Shown: positions 1 to 8,277 of the stretch, piece by piece
How positions within the stretch are numbered: position 1 is the first letter of the stretch
Layout of the letters: each line of letters opens with the position of its first letter
Assembly: GCF_009766105.1 (NCBI RefSeq)
Contig: NZ_LMUH01000013.1
Span: forward strand, 274,346-338,345
Source of the DNA: Granulicella sp. S156
GTDB taxonomy: Bacteria; Acidobacteriota; Terriglobia; Terriglobales; Acidobacteriaceae
Direction of reading: 5' to 3'
Length of the DNA: 64,000 nt
Translations under genes and position numbers: made by a program
The notes under the pieces: generated by a model
What the model saw: the letters and a program-made list of their open reading frames with translations, nothing else
What the model was told of the DNA's origin: nothing
The model's database searches: none

Positions 1-928
1 GGGGCATGGTGACGCTGAGTCCCTGAATCGGAACCTCCCGTACCAGCTTGAAGAGGTCGTCGACCTTGGTGGCCTGCAACCCCAGATAGACCGCATTCAC
101 CGTCTCGCGGCGGAAGGCGGTATTCATCATCAGTGGTGAGAGCGACGAGCGGATCGGATTACCGGCTACGCCGTAGACCTTGGTCGCGGCGTCGACCTGG
201 TCGATGCGGTAGTCCTCGATGAGCGTGCGTGCCGTAATCTGGCCGGGCGCTGTCTCCTCGCCGGCGTTGGCTGCGGCAAAGGTGAAGGCCGAACCGGCCC
301 GCAGGCCCAGAACGCGCGAGATGATGCCAGCCTCGCCCATGCAAATGCCGACGATGCTGAAGTTCGAGCGGTCTTCCATGCGCTCCATAAAGCGCATCAG
401 CGTCAGGTTGTCGGAGAGCGATTTAGCCGTCGGGACAACCTTGATGAAGTCGGGAGCAAAGGGCTCGATCCGGTTATAGACGGCATCCAGATCTTTGGTC
501 GCGTGGAAGTCGTGGTAGCTGATGATGACCGCAGCCCCGGCTTCGCGCAGGTGAGCCATGGTCGTCTTCGGCAGCTTTTCGATCGATTCGAGCTCGATAT
601 CGACGATCTGGAAGCCACTCTCGGCGGCTTTCAATAAAACGTCGAGCGCTGCGGTATTCGAACCCTCAAAGCGGCCGCCGTTATCTTTACATCGGCAGGT
701 GGCGATTACCGTCGCGGCGCCGTTTGCCTCAAGGAACTCCTTCAGGCGCGGCAACGCGGCCAGCGGTTTAGACAGATAGTCGAGACGAAACTCAATAAAG
801 GTCGTCTCTTTAAGAACATTAGCGGCCTTTTCGATGAGTTCTTCGGGGGTCGATCCGGTAATGGCAACGCAGATTTTGCCGAGGCGGGAACGAAGGAGAT
901 GAGAGGCGATTTGGTTGGCAGTTGTCAT
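1..928 (-). CDS. aroDE: Bifunctional 3-dehydroquinate dehydratase / shikimate dehydrogenase (3' end outside window)
   Basis: The reading frame starts at ATG 928 and runs off the left edge. Residues 1 to about 215 are a type I dehydroquinase. The TCR motif, the catalytic His in SYHDFH and the Schiff-base Lys in DFIKVVPTAK are all visible. The frame continues without a break into a shikimate dehydrogenase N-terminus (VYGVAGNPIRSSLSP, then VTMP at the edge). The protein would catalyse steps 3 and 4 of the shikimate pathway in the cytoplasm, making chorismate precursors. Fused AroD-AroE is known from plants, chlamydiae and some bacteria. No clear Shine-Dalgarno site precedes the ATG. The NADP-binding domain lies outside the window, so its integrity cannot be checked. 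Confidence 0.93.
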   Translation of the reverse strand, partial: MTTANQIASHLLRSRLGKICVAITGSTPEELIEKAANVLKETTFIEFRLDYLSKPLAALPRLKEFLEANGAATVIATCRCKDNGGRFEGSNTAALDVLLKAAESGFQIVDIELESIEKLPKTTMAHLREAGAAVIISYHDFHATKDLDAVYNRIEPFAPDFIKVVPTAKSLSDNLTLMRFMERMEDRSNFSIVGICMGEAGIISRVLGLRAGSAFTFAAANAGEETAPGQITARTLIEDYRIDQVDAATKVYGVAGNPIRSSLSPLMMNTAFRRETVNAVYLGLQATKVDDLFKLVREVPIQGLSVTMP

Positions 929-1297
929 GCAGGCAATCGCGGTATCGTAACGCCGAAACCTTTCAAATGCAAGGGCTTTGCTGGAATTGTGACCGGCTTG
1001 CGGTGGAAAATTCCTCGCACGCCGGTCGTCGACAGACAGATTAGACGTGGGAAAGCTGTGGACGTTTCTACTTAATGCGGAAATCTCATTGAAAAGAAGT
1101 CTGTTGGCCGCCCAGACGGCGGCTATAAAAGGCCTAAAAATTTATTTACTAAACCGTGCGTCCATTTTGAATCTGGTGGCGTCTAATCGGGTAACTGAGA
1201 GGCAATTCAAATCTGTCCCACCGAAGTCGATTCCACTTTGCCCTTCTGGGCACCTCAATGATTCCTCAGTTTTTCCCTCCCCCCTCATGCCTCTCCC

Positions 1298-1319
1298 GGG
1301 CCCGCCGGAAAGCGGGCCC
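1298..1319. terminator. Perfect 8-bp GC hairpin
   Basis: GGGCCCGC and GCGGGCCC form a perfect 8-bp stem around a 6-nt loop. A short T-containing stretch (ATTTCTT) follows on the + strand and a C/T-rich run flanks the other side. It sits between the two divergent genes, so it does not terminate either one. It could end a transcript from the structured element next to it on the minus strand, or be an isolated palindrome. Confidence 0.35.
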
Positions 1320-1398
1320 AGATTTCTTAAGGGGCTCAAAAATTTAGGTTAGTCCAGAACTCATCCGCTACCAATCCTGCTTCGTCATCTCGACGGTA

Positions 1399-1512
1399 GA
1401 GCTGTTCCCGTATAGGTGTAGAGCGAGCCACAGGTCTGTACGCTGTTTTTCCCCAAGAAAAACAGCACTCGTAGGGATTCCCCCCCACGCCACATCAATA
1501 CGGGAACTGCTC
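1399..1512. ncRNA. Candidate structured RNA with 15-bp closing stem (class unassigned)
   Basis: Bases 1399-1413 pair with 1498-1512 over 15 positions with one T-T mismatch (GAGC, mismatch, GTTCCCGTAT). Inside lies a perfect 9-bp hairpin (GCTGTTTTT at 1442-1450 with AAAAACAGC at 1458-1466, 7-nt loop). Short pairings such as CGAG/CTCG are possible between the two. A long closing stem, an open middle and an apical hairpin recall the general layout of 6S-like RNAs, but the family and strand cannot be fixed by eye. No reading frame explains the pairing. It could also be a palindromic repeat. Confidence 0.4.
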
Positions 1513-1600
1513 CAGCCTGTCTGTTTTATCGTCATGCCTCCATTCGACTGCGCTCAAGACGGCGAGACCGTCGTCGGTCGACGTGGCAGAGTATGAGTAG

Positions 1601-2503
1601 GTGAAGATGACAAGAACCCAGAAGCCCGGTGTTGTGAAGATCGAAGCGTGGGAGAAGTTTTCCTGGCTGCGTGCGGGTTTCAGTGCGCGGCAGGGTGGCG
1701 GCTCCGTGGCCTACGGCGAGGGCGAGTTGAATCTCGGCTGGACTCCTGAGGATGCCCCAGAGACGGTTGCGGAGAATCGCCGGAGATTTGCCCGGGCGGT
1801 CATCGGCGGGAACCCCATGACGCTTGCCACGATCCGTCAATTTCACAGCGGCATGATTCGAACCGTCGAGGCCGACCACGGCCCCCTGGCGACACCCGAG
1901 GGCAAGGCTGTCCTGCGTGGCGATGGCCTGATGACCGATGTCGAGGACGTTCTATTGGGTGTGCAGACTGCGGACTGTGTTCCTGTCCTGGTGGCCGATA
2001 CCCGTACCCATGCCGTCGCGGCCTTCCATGCGGGCTGGCGAGGAACGCTGGCGCGGATCGTGGAGCGCGGCGTCGGAGCGATGCAGCTCCGGTACGGCTC
2101 GCGGCCGAAGGATCTTGTTGCCGCCATCGGTCCAGCGATCGGTCCGTGCTGTTTTGCGGTGGGCGAAGAGGTGCGGTCCGAGTTCGAGAGCCAGTTCGCC
2201 TATGGATCTGAGCTCTTCTCCGAGGGCTACGACTCCGACGCCGTACGCCAGAAGTATCCGATGCTCTTTATGACCGCCCGCGCTCCGGGCCACTCGAACC
2301 TCGGCCCGCAGATTCACGCTGACCTGTTTGAAGCTAACCGGCGGCAGTTGCTCGACGCAGGACTGAAGGATAAAAAGATCAGCGTCGTCGGCGAATGCAC
2401 GGCCTGTACGCGGCTGCGCAACGGCAAGAGGAAGTACTTCTCGCACCGCAGTGAGCACGGTTTCACGGGCCGCATGTTAAGTGTGATTGGTGCGGCTAAG
2501 TGA
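1601..2503 (+). CDS. pgeF: Laccase-domain purine nucleoside phosphorylase / peptidoglycan editing factor, PgeF (YfiH) family
   Basis: A 300-residue protein of the usual family length. The predicted metal ligands of the family are present: His82 in QFHSG, Cys126 in TADC and His143 in FHAGWRG. The GPAIGPCCF motif follows at 177-185, and the C-terminus has the family block EC-T-C with FSHR and TGR. Family members are described as zinc enzymes acting on purine nucleosides and, in E. coli, as editors of peptidoglycan precursors; which applies here is not shown. GTG 1601 or ATG 1607 could be the start, since both follow a weak GAG-containing site. The gene stands alone, divergent from aroDE. Confidence 0.9.
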   Translation: MKMTRTQKPGVVKIEAWEKFSWLRAGFSARQGGGSVAYGEGELNLGWTPEDAPETVAENRRRFARAVIGGNPMTLATIRQFHSGMIRTVEADHGPLATPEGKAVLRGDGLMTDVEDVLLGVQTADCVPVLVADTRTHAVAAFHAGWRGTLARIVERGVGAMQLRYGSRPKDLVAAIGPAIGPCCFAVGEEVRSEFESQFAYGSELFSEGYDSDAVRQKYPMLFMTARAPGHSNLGPQIHADLFEANRRQLLDAGLKDKKISVVGECTACTRLRNGKRKYFSHRSEHGFTGRMLSVIGAAK

Positions 2504-2616
2504 TCGCGTGAACAGAATCGAAAAAGGTAGTATGTGCGCGGATTGAGTTCTGGGCGATAGATTCAATGGCGACAGAACAAATTCGAGAGCAGCCGCCTCA
2601 TTGTGCTGAAAGGCTT

Positions 2617-3282
2617 ATGGAAATGAAAAAGGCTATTATTTTCGGGGCAAGCGGATTTGTAGGTTCGCATCTTTTAAACGAACTGCTGAATAGTCCGGAT
2701 TACGAACAGGTAACAGCCATTGTTCGGAAAAGCTTAAGCATTAGTCATCCGAAGTTAAACACTTTGATCGGTGACTACAGCTCTCTACCTGCCTTGGAGT
2801 CACAGATATCTGCTGACGAAATATTTATTACTCTTGGAGCGACCAGGGCGACTTCGCCAGAAAAGGAAAAGTACTACCAGGTCGATCATGATTATCCGGT
2901 TCTAGCGGCTCGGATTGCCAAAGCAAGAGGGGCGAGATCGGTTTTTCTGGTCACGGCTGTGGGTGCAAATCCTCGCTCGCGGATCTCTTATGTAAGGACT
3001 AAAGGAGAGACCGAGCGAGATATCATCGCTCTCGACTTTGAACACACGCACATCTTTCGCCCGTCCATGATCATGGGAAACAGGCAAGAGAATCGTCCAC
3101 TCGAAAAACCATTCATAAAAATATGGTCGGCCATGAACCCAATCTTAGTAGGCAAGATCAACAGATACAGGGGAATAGCTGGGGAGGATATCGCCAAAGC
3201 TATGAAAAATTCTGCGATCAATCAATCGGATAAATTGAAGGTGTATCACTGGAAGGAAATGAAGGATTTATTGCAAAGGTAG
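2617..3282 (+). CDS. NAD(P)-binding Rossmann oxidoreductase, HTATIP2/YwnB-like
   Basis: About 221 residues with an N-terminal dinucleotide-binding loop GASGFVG directly after the start and a YVRTK (YxxxK) pair further on, as in atypical short-chain dehydrogenases of the HTATIP2/NmrA group. The substrate cannot be told. An upstream ATG at 2566 is in frame, but ATG 2617 (or 2623) follows GAAAGG at a good distance and brings the Rossmann strand to the N-terminus, so it is preferred. The gene is visibly AT-richer than its neighbours and abuts a convergent gene with a single base between stop codons, which suggests acquired DNA. Confidence 0.75.
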   Translation: MEMKKAIIFGASGFVGSHLLNELLNSPDYEQVTAIVRKSLSISHPKLNTLIGDYSSLPALESQISADEIFITLGATRATSPEKEKYYQVDHDYPVLAARIAKARGARSVFLVTAVGANPRSRISYVRTKGETERDIIALDFEHTHIFRPSMIMGNRQENRPLEKPFIKIWSAMNPILVGKINRYRGIAGEDIAKAMKNSAINQSDKLKVYHWKEMKDLLQR

Positions 3283-3283
3283 T

Positions 3284-5200
3284 TCAGTGCCTCAGGGGAT
3301 GCTTCTCTCCAACTCGGACGAATTCATACCTCGTTTGGCCGCGGTCGAGCAGGAACTTGTTCGGGTTGTCTGTAAGTTGAAGTTTGGTTATTGGCAGCCA
3401 CGGTGCAGTCGTGAGGACAATCTGTCGGCTCTTGCTGGATTGCTCCTCTACGCCGAGAGTGCTGAACCCGGATTCAAACTCAATTTGAAATTCTTCCCCA
3501 ATTTGCGAGATACACGCAGACCCCAATGCCTCCGAGAGATAGTGGCCGGTGTAATCGCAAATCCATGCTGTGGATCCAGCATCTGTCTTGATTCGGTGGC
3601 GAATGAATTCCGTTGCATCGTCGAGAGCTTTCTTCTCACCGGTCACCATGGCTTCGGCCTTGCTCTCCGCTCCGAAGAGTACCTCCAGCAACTTTTGCCC
3701 AACCGATGACAGAAACTGATTGGCAAAGCGGAGGTTCGTGAGGATCACCATGCCGATGCGGTGCTCCGGCAAGAAGAACATGTCCGCAGTAAAGCCACGC
3801 GTATTGCCCCCATGGCCAATCTCCACCAGGCCTTGTTGGTCCTTCAGGAACAATCCCATTCCGTAGCTGCTCTTCCCATCGATTTTGATGGCGGAACGAC
3901 GCCGCGCCAGCAGATTCTCAGCTGAGATGATCTGTTCCCCTCTATCATTCGATCCATCTTGCATCTCACATTTCAGGTACTGAGCCATGTCGAGAACGTT
4001 GGACCACACTGATCCAGCCGGAGCGACAGCGTCGGCAAACTTTTCCAGCACAGGATCTATGGGAACGGCGTTCCCATGCAGATCGCGGCTGTGAGGCGCG
4101 GCATCGAGGGGCGAATCCATACAGAGGATTGAGGTGCGTGACATCCCCAGGGGCTCAAAGACAAGTTCCCTCATGGCGCGATCGTAGGCATCCTGCAGTG
4201 AAAGATCCTGGGCGTAGCTGTGGGCTGCGGCATAGCCGCCCGCAGCGACAAGGTAGTTCGAATATTGAAAGGTCTCGCCGAAGCCGGTCGTCGGGCTCAT
4301 CTGTCTCATTTTGGCGATGCGGTCCTCAGGGCGAACGCCACGAAATCGGAAGATCAGATCGGCATCCCAACTTCTGGGCATGCCCGTGCAGGCGCACACC
4401 GTGTGCCGCATCTCCAGACGTCGAGTGACATCCTCATCCGCAAGTGCGAAGCCCGGTAACACTTCGGTCACCGGCGTCGCCCAGGTGAAACACCCCAGAT
4501 CCACCAGTCGGGCCATCATCAGGGTTGTCAGCGGCTTCGTCGACGATCCAATCATAAAGCGGGTGTCAGCCGTCACCCGTTCCTGGCCGCCAGCTCTGCA
4601 CACCCCGAAACCTTCTGCGTAGACAGTCTGGCCATCCTGGACGACAGCTATGGCTACATCGGGGATTCCAATCTGCCGCATAGCCCAGTCCACAAAACTG
4701 CTCATGGCGTTCCGTTCAGCGTCGCCGATTTTTTTCGGGGAGATGCCGGCAAGGCTGGGCTCCTTCAGCCCCGTGGGCTTCCAGCCACTGTGCAGTTCTG
4801 AGAATTGCGCCAGCCGCCGGCTGACGCCATCCCTGGTGCCATGGAGAAGAGTGATATAGGCACGGCTGCCAAGCAGGCGAGTAATTGCGAGTACGATTCG
4901 GCTCTCGCTCTCAGGTGTGTCGTATGTGATATCAATCTCTCTATCCCAACCGTCTTTTGCCGGCATCTCCACTTTGTGCAGAACGGGCACGTCGAACCCC
5001 GGCTTTACCGCCTGCCACGCAAGCCGTATCAACTCTTCTATGTCGTCGACGACGGGGCGTGCGAGAAACGACAGCTCTAAATCTGACTCCGGTCCGATGA
5101 CGGTTAGCGGACCGCCTTGGTGGACGACGGTCCAGCCACCCGGCAGAGCAACAGGTAAAGGCGCGTCAGGCATCGTGATGTACACCTGGGATTTGTTCAT
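3284..5200 (-). CDS. Serine hydrolase, class C beta-lactamase / penicillin-binding-protein-like, with N-terminal extension
   Basis: The 638-residue protein has the three active-site elements of the family: SSTK at 219-222 (SxxK), YSN at 313-315 and HGG at 463-465 in place of KTG. Such enzymes are esterases, D-aminopeptidases or PBP-like hydrolases; the substrate is unknown. Residues 1 to about 145 form a separate beta-rich domain I do not recognise, and about 120 residues follow the catalytic core. I see no signal peptide, so it may be cytoplasmic, unusual for this family. The start is supported by AGGGGT about 9 bases upstream, preceded by an AT-rich stretch (5230-5280) that could hold the promoter. 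Confidence 0.85.
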   Translation of the reverse strand: MNKSQVYITMPDAPLPVALPGGWTVVHQGGPLTVIGPESDLELSFLARPVVDDIEELIRLAWQAVKPGFDVPVLHKVEMPAKDGWDREIDITYDTPESESRIVLAITRLLGSRAYITLLHGTRDGVSRRLAQFSELHSGWKPTGLKEPSLAGISPKKIGDAERNAMSSFVDWAMRQIGIPDVAIAVVQDGQTVYAEGFGVCRAGGQERVTADTRFMIGSSTKPLTTLMMARLVDLGCFTWATPVTEVLPGFALADEDVTRRLEMRHTVCACTGMPRSWDADLIFRFRGVRPEDRIAKMRQMSPTTGFGETFQYSNYLVAAGGYAAAHSYAQDLSLQDAYDRAMRELVFEPLGMSRTSILCMDSPLDAAPHSRDLHGNAVPIDPVLEKFADAVAPAGSVWSNVLDMAQYLKCEMQDGSNDRGEQIISAENLLARRRSAIKIDGKSSYGMGLFLKDQQGLVEIGHGGNTRGFTADMFFLPEHRIGMVILTNLRFANQFLSSVGQKLLEVLFGAESKAEAMVTGEKKALDDATEFIRHRIKTDAGSTAWICDYTGHYLSEALGSACISQIGEEFQIEFESGFSTLGVEEQSSKSRQIVLTTAPWLPITKLQLTDNPNKFLLDRGQTRYEFVRVGEKHPLRH

Positions 5201-5639
5201 GTTCTATTACCCCTATCTTTCTGGCTTGCGGAATCTCACAGAGTGATATACAATTAAACTTGTTATAATTAAAGTGGAAACTATGGGTCGATTAATCATG
5301 ATTCGACCAACTCTCAGCTTACACAAAACCGACGAAGCGCTCAATAGCGCAGTGACGATGGGGCACTAGACGTCGTCGTCCTGCGTCTGCCAAGAAATCT
5401 GACGAGTTTCGGCTTGCGTTTGTCTGGAGTCTCTGCCCCGCTCTTTGGTTTATGAACCCAAAGAGCAGATGGTTTTGGAGTTGCCTATAACTCCGTTTTG
5501 CGGGACCTTGAGAAGTCCTGTGACCTGGATTCATCGCTAGAGCATCTGGCTCCGCTGGCACATTTGCAAACGCCCCATGATTTCCCCAACTCTCCCGTTG
5601 CCGTTTGAGATGAGAACCACGATCACATACAGCCCTGTT
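5201..5639. other. Gene-free stretch with possible decayed coding remnants
   Basis: The first 80 bases are AT-rich and probably carry the promoter of the serine hydrolase. On the + strand, short pieces in different frames read like protein but are broken by stops: 24 codons from ATG 5299, then a Val/Leu-rich piece to about 5455, then about 50 codons ending at 5609. This pattern fits an old frameshifted gene, but I cannot name it and the call is weak. The minus-strand frame at 5319-5561 lacks any start signal. Confidence 0.3.
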
Positions 5640-6233
5640 CTACCTGATAATCCAACCTAAAGGCAGTTGTAGGTCTTGCCTCATCCTGAGGGCCAGTCTC
5701 ATGTGAGCTTGGGCGTGGTGCTCGTTGTGGCTCAGGGCATAGATCAGAGCAAGGTTGTAGTGTGCATCCGCGTTATCTGGGTCTCTGTCGAGATTGACCT
5801 TCAGAAACTCGGCTGCCTTTTTCAATAGCTCTTGACCCTCTGCATCGCAAAGCCTTCTGGCATTGTGGAGACGGATGAACTTATCAAACGTAAACTTTCC
5901 GAGGTTGTAGAGAATTGGCGGATACGTGGAGTCACAAAGATGGCCGCGGCGCAATGCATCAAGAGCTTTCTCCGTCTGACCACAAGCCTCGTACTGTATT
6001 CCGAGATCATTCCAGATCAACGGATTTCTTGGGCTCACCGCAAGCAGTTGGACGAGGATCTCGCAAGCCTCCAGATGTCTTCCTGCGCGATCGAGTCTCT
6101 CGACCTCTCGTCTCATTTCAAGCTTCCTGCTTGGCGTCAGCGACAACGGGTTCGTGCGACCGATTTTTCCGCAGCACAGCTTCGTGCGCTTCCCGCTTCC
6201 GCACGGACATAGATGCTGATTCTTCTTACCCAT
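5640..6233 (-). CDS. SEC-C motif and TPR-repeat protein
   Basis: A 197-residue protein. The N-terminus has the zinc-binding SEC-C motif CPCGSGK-x5-CC (Cys9, 11, 20, 21), like the SecA tail. At least two to three TPR-like helical pairs follow (NPLIWNDLGIQYEACGQTEK, NADAHYNLALIYALSHNEHH). The family probably mediates protein-protein contact; no enzyme is visible. An upstream in-frame ATG at 6335 would overlap the previous gene; ATG 6233 places SEC-C at the very N-terminus, behind AGGAAAGG about 13 bases upstream. It is the last gene of a same-strand trio with the 65-residue protein and the FliB-like protein. Confidence 0.75.
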   Translation of the reverse strand: MGKKNQHLCPCGSGKRTKLCCGKIGRTNPLSLTPSRKLEMRREVERLDRAGRHLEACEILVQLLAVSPRNPLIWNDLGIQYEACGQTEKALDALRRGHLCDSTYPPILYNLGKFTFDKFIRLHNARRLCDAEGQELLKKAAEFLKVNLDRDPDNADAHYNLALIYALSHNEHHAQAHMRLALRMRQDLQLPLGWIIR

Positions 6234-6267
6234 AAGATTTATCAAACCTTTCCTGGCGAATTCTTCG

Positions 6268-6465
6268 CTATTGCTTTGACCTGAAGTCGCGCGCTCGACG
6301 CGAAAGGGGCTCAATCTTCCGTATCTGATCGGCATTGGGTGGACGGCAACGGATTCTGCGCCAAGATGCGCATCTTTCCAGAATTCGCTGATTCATTCCC
6401 ACAGGCGCAGACGCGGCTCGCAGAGCGGCATATACCATCTCCAGTGCTTCATCGACAGTCCTCAT
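6268..6465 (-). CDS. Small 65-residue protein, unknown function
   Basis: ATG 6465 follows GGAGG with ideal spacing, which decides the start over an upstream in-frame ATG at 6513. The N-terminal half (MRTVDEALEMVYAALRAASA) looks like an amphipathic helix; the rest is rich in Arg and Cys (RILERCASWRRIRCR). There is no signal peptide. I recall similar short helical proteins in Acidobacteria but cannot assign a function. It lies 75 bases after the FliB-like gene and 34 bases before the SEC-C/TPR gene, so the three are probably co-transcribed. It could be a partner or substrate of one of them. Confidence 0.65.
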   Translation of the reverse strand: MRTVDEALEMVYAALRAASAPVGMNQRILERCASWRRIRCRPPNADQIRKIEPLSRRARDFRSKQ

Positions 6466-6540
6466 GTTTCCTCCATTTAGTGATGGCGCACGTTGTCCTT
6501 GACTGCTCTGCAATGTAACGGGGGAATTGAAATCTTCTAA

Positions 6541-7878
6541 TCAGTGCTTCAGCATGATCGCCATGCCAAGAAGGCTATGAAGATTGTGGCTACTGATATA
6601 TCTGTGCATCGATCTGTGTACATTTGGATCGTGCTCGACAGCCCTCGAGAACGACTGGATCACTTTCACGACATGTTCGTTATTGAACGCGTCCTTGTGA
6701 TGTCCCGCAGTTCCGATGAGCAGGCCATTCATCCAGGCGAACTGAGTCGTCATCTGAAGATATTCAGTGAAAATTCCTTGTGGAATGAAGGAATCGCTCC
6801 CTGATCTTCCATAGGGGAATAGATACTTGAAGATGTAATTGATGAGGTAATTCTCAAGGATGAATGGAGACGCCTCGAAGAAAGGAGAGTAATAGTCTCG
6901 TTCAGCTGTGAGAAAAGTCTCAATATCGCTTCTCCGTGACGAACCGGCGGGTGCAACAATCCCAGCGACAAACGACGAGAATATTTCTTGAAAACGTGAG
7001 CTGGGCTCATGTCGCATAACTATGTCAGTCAGTCCGAATATTGTTTCCACTCTCAAACGGGGATCATTCGGCAGACGATTAATTTCAGCTTGAACCAGAG
7101 GATTCTTCGACGCGTCTCCGAGATCGCAAAGATTCGACAGAAGCGTGGTCTGACTCTGCCCGGCATCCATCGCGCTGAGCCTCTTGCACAGGTGCCCAAT
7201 CATTAGCAAGCGATCGGGCAATTTGCGTGATCTATCCATAACCAAATCGATCAGCATCTTGCGGATTGGCAAAAATATGCTATGAGGCTTCACCGTGGAA
7301 TTGCCTTGAGTGCCAGCCAATCGATAAAAATTATCCGTACGAAAATCTCCCGAATTGATGTTGCAAACGCTATGCATAAAATCCATAGTCAGCAGTACAT
7401 TACGGGCTGCCTCAGGACATGACAGGCTTAACGCGCCTTCTAGCCGTTCCTCGACAATACTGAGCGATCGAGGATAGATCGAACAACTAGCGGAAAGAAG
7501 TTGATTGCCATACTCTTTTTGAATCCCGCATAGGTGGTCTGCTCCAAAGAACGGACACGAGCCAGATGATGTTCGCAGTATCTGCCCGTAAAGCTGTTCT
7601 CGCTGGTCGGTCTGATTGACGATGACGAACTGAGAAACGGTGTCGCCAAGTTTCTTGGAAGGAAATTGTTGGTATTTTTCGTAAGTGTTTTTGTCGAGAG
7701 GTATGTCCCAATCCCCACAACAAGGATCCTCGCAACTCGGTCCAGCGCACCGAAACGCAGCGGCGTAAGTGGGATGGCTTGGACGAGAGGCCTTATCTAC
7801 ACTGCTATTTGCTGAATCCGCATGTGCCGATGAACCGAAATTTGACGCACATGTGCTCTGTTCGGAAATCTCCATCAT
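6541..7878 (-). CDS. FliB-like (flagellin lysine-N-methylase family) Cys-rich protein
   Basis: The 445-residue protein has the cysteine pattern of the FliB/YkgJ group: Cys44, 49, 53 and 54 in RCAGPSCEDPCCGDW, then Cys108, 117 and 132 ending in SCSIYPR, and Cys154. These are expected to bind an Fe-S cluster. FliB methylates flagellin lysines in Salmonella, but no flagellar gene is in this window, so the substrate here may differ. The first 35 residues are Ser/Ala-rich and low in complexity. ATG 7878 follows a modest TCAGG. The gene is AT-richer than its flanks and heads a probable three-gene operon, consistent with transfer. Confidence 0.7.
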   Translation of the reverse strand: MMEISEQSTCASNFGSSAHADSANSSVDKASRPSHPTYAAAFRCAGPSCEDPCCGDWDIPLDKNTYEKYQQFPSKKLGDTVSQFVIVNQTDQREQLYGQILRTSSGSCPFFGADHLCGIQKEYGNQLLSASCSIYPRSLSIVEERLEGALSLSCPEAARNVLLTMDFMHSVCNINSGDFRTDNFYRLAGTQGNSTVKPHSIFLPIRKMLIDLVMDRSRKLPDRLLMIGHLCKRLSAMDAGQSQTTLLSNLCDLGDASKNPLVQAEINRLPNDPRLRVETIFGLTDIVMRHEPSSRFQEIFSSFVAGIVAPAGSSRRSDIETFLTAERDYYSPFFEASPFILENYLINYIFKYLFPYGRSGSDSFIPQGIFTEYLQMTTQFAWMNGLLIGTAGHHKDAFNNEHVVKVIQSFSRAVEHDPNVHRSMHRYISSHNLHSLLGMAIMLKH

Positions 7879-8277
7879 CCAACCTGACCGCTCTATAAAT
7901 TAAATCGCATCTAAAGAGACAGACGATTGATTGAAGATCGCGCTCGAACATTTTTATTGGCATCTTTGTAGGGATGATTTCTCTGTCTGCAGCTGGGGCT
8001 AAAGCTCCAACCTGCGAAGGTCCCGACCTCGGTGCTCATCCTGGAACACGCTGAACACCCAACGGCGAACTGACGACACTTGCCAAAGCTTACTTCGCGC
8101 GACTAAATACGCGATTAGTTCTGGAATACTCTTTATCTATTAATGCCGTAACGCCGAAAACAGGTTCCTGGAAAGTCCTATTATAGGAAAGTTTGATAAC
8201 GCTTCTTTTCCCGCTTCGGCTCACGCATGATAATGTCCTCTGTCAAGCGTGGATGCCGTCAAGTAGACGCTCTGTAA
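7879..8277. other. Intergenic, no feature recognised
   Basis: The AT-rich 60 bases next to 7878 (TTTAATTTATAGAG read on the minus strand) probably contain the promoter of the FliB-like operon. I see no gene, strong hairpin or repeat family member in the remainder. Confidence 0.5.

Larger units (their letters stand above)
929..1600. other. Intergenic region with structured elements
   Basis: This is the divergent gap between aroDE and pgeF. It holds a strong GC hairpin at 1298-1319 and a long-stem structured element at 1399-1512, listed separately. Near 1538-1575 there is text resembling the dispersed repeat TGAGCGCAGTCGA (here CGACTGCGCTCAAGA, its reverse orientation). The possible reading frames here show no start site or recognisable protein and are not called. 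Confidence 0.6.

Noticed and set aside
1047-1352. 101-codon + strand frame upstream of pgeF
   Set aside because: No ribosome site or recognisable protein; it runs through the GC hairpin at 1298-1319.
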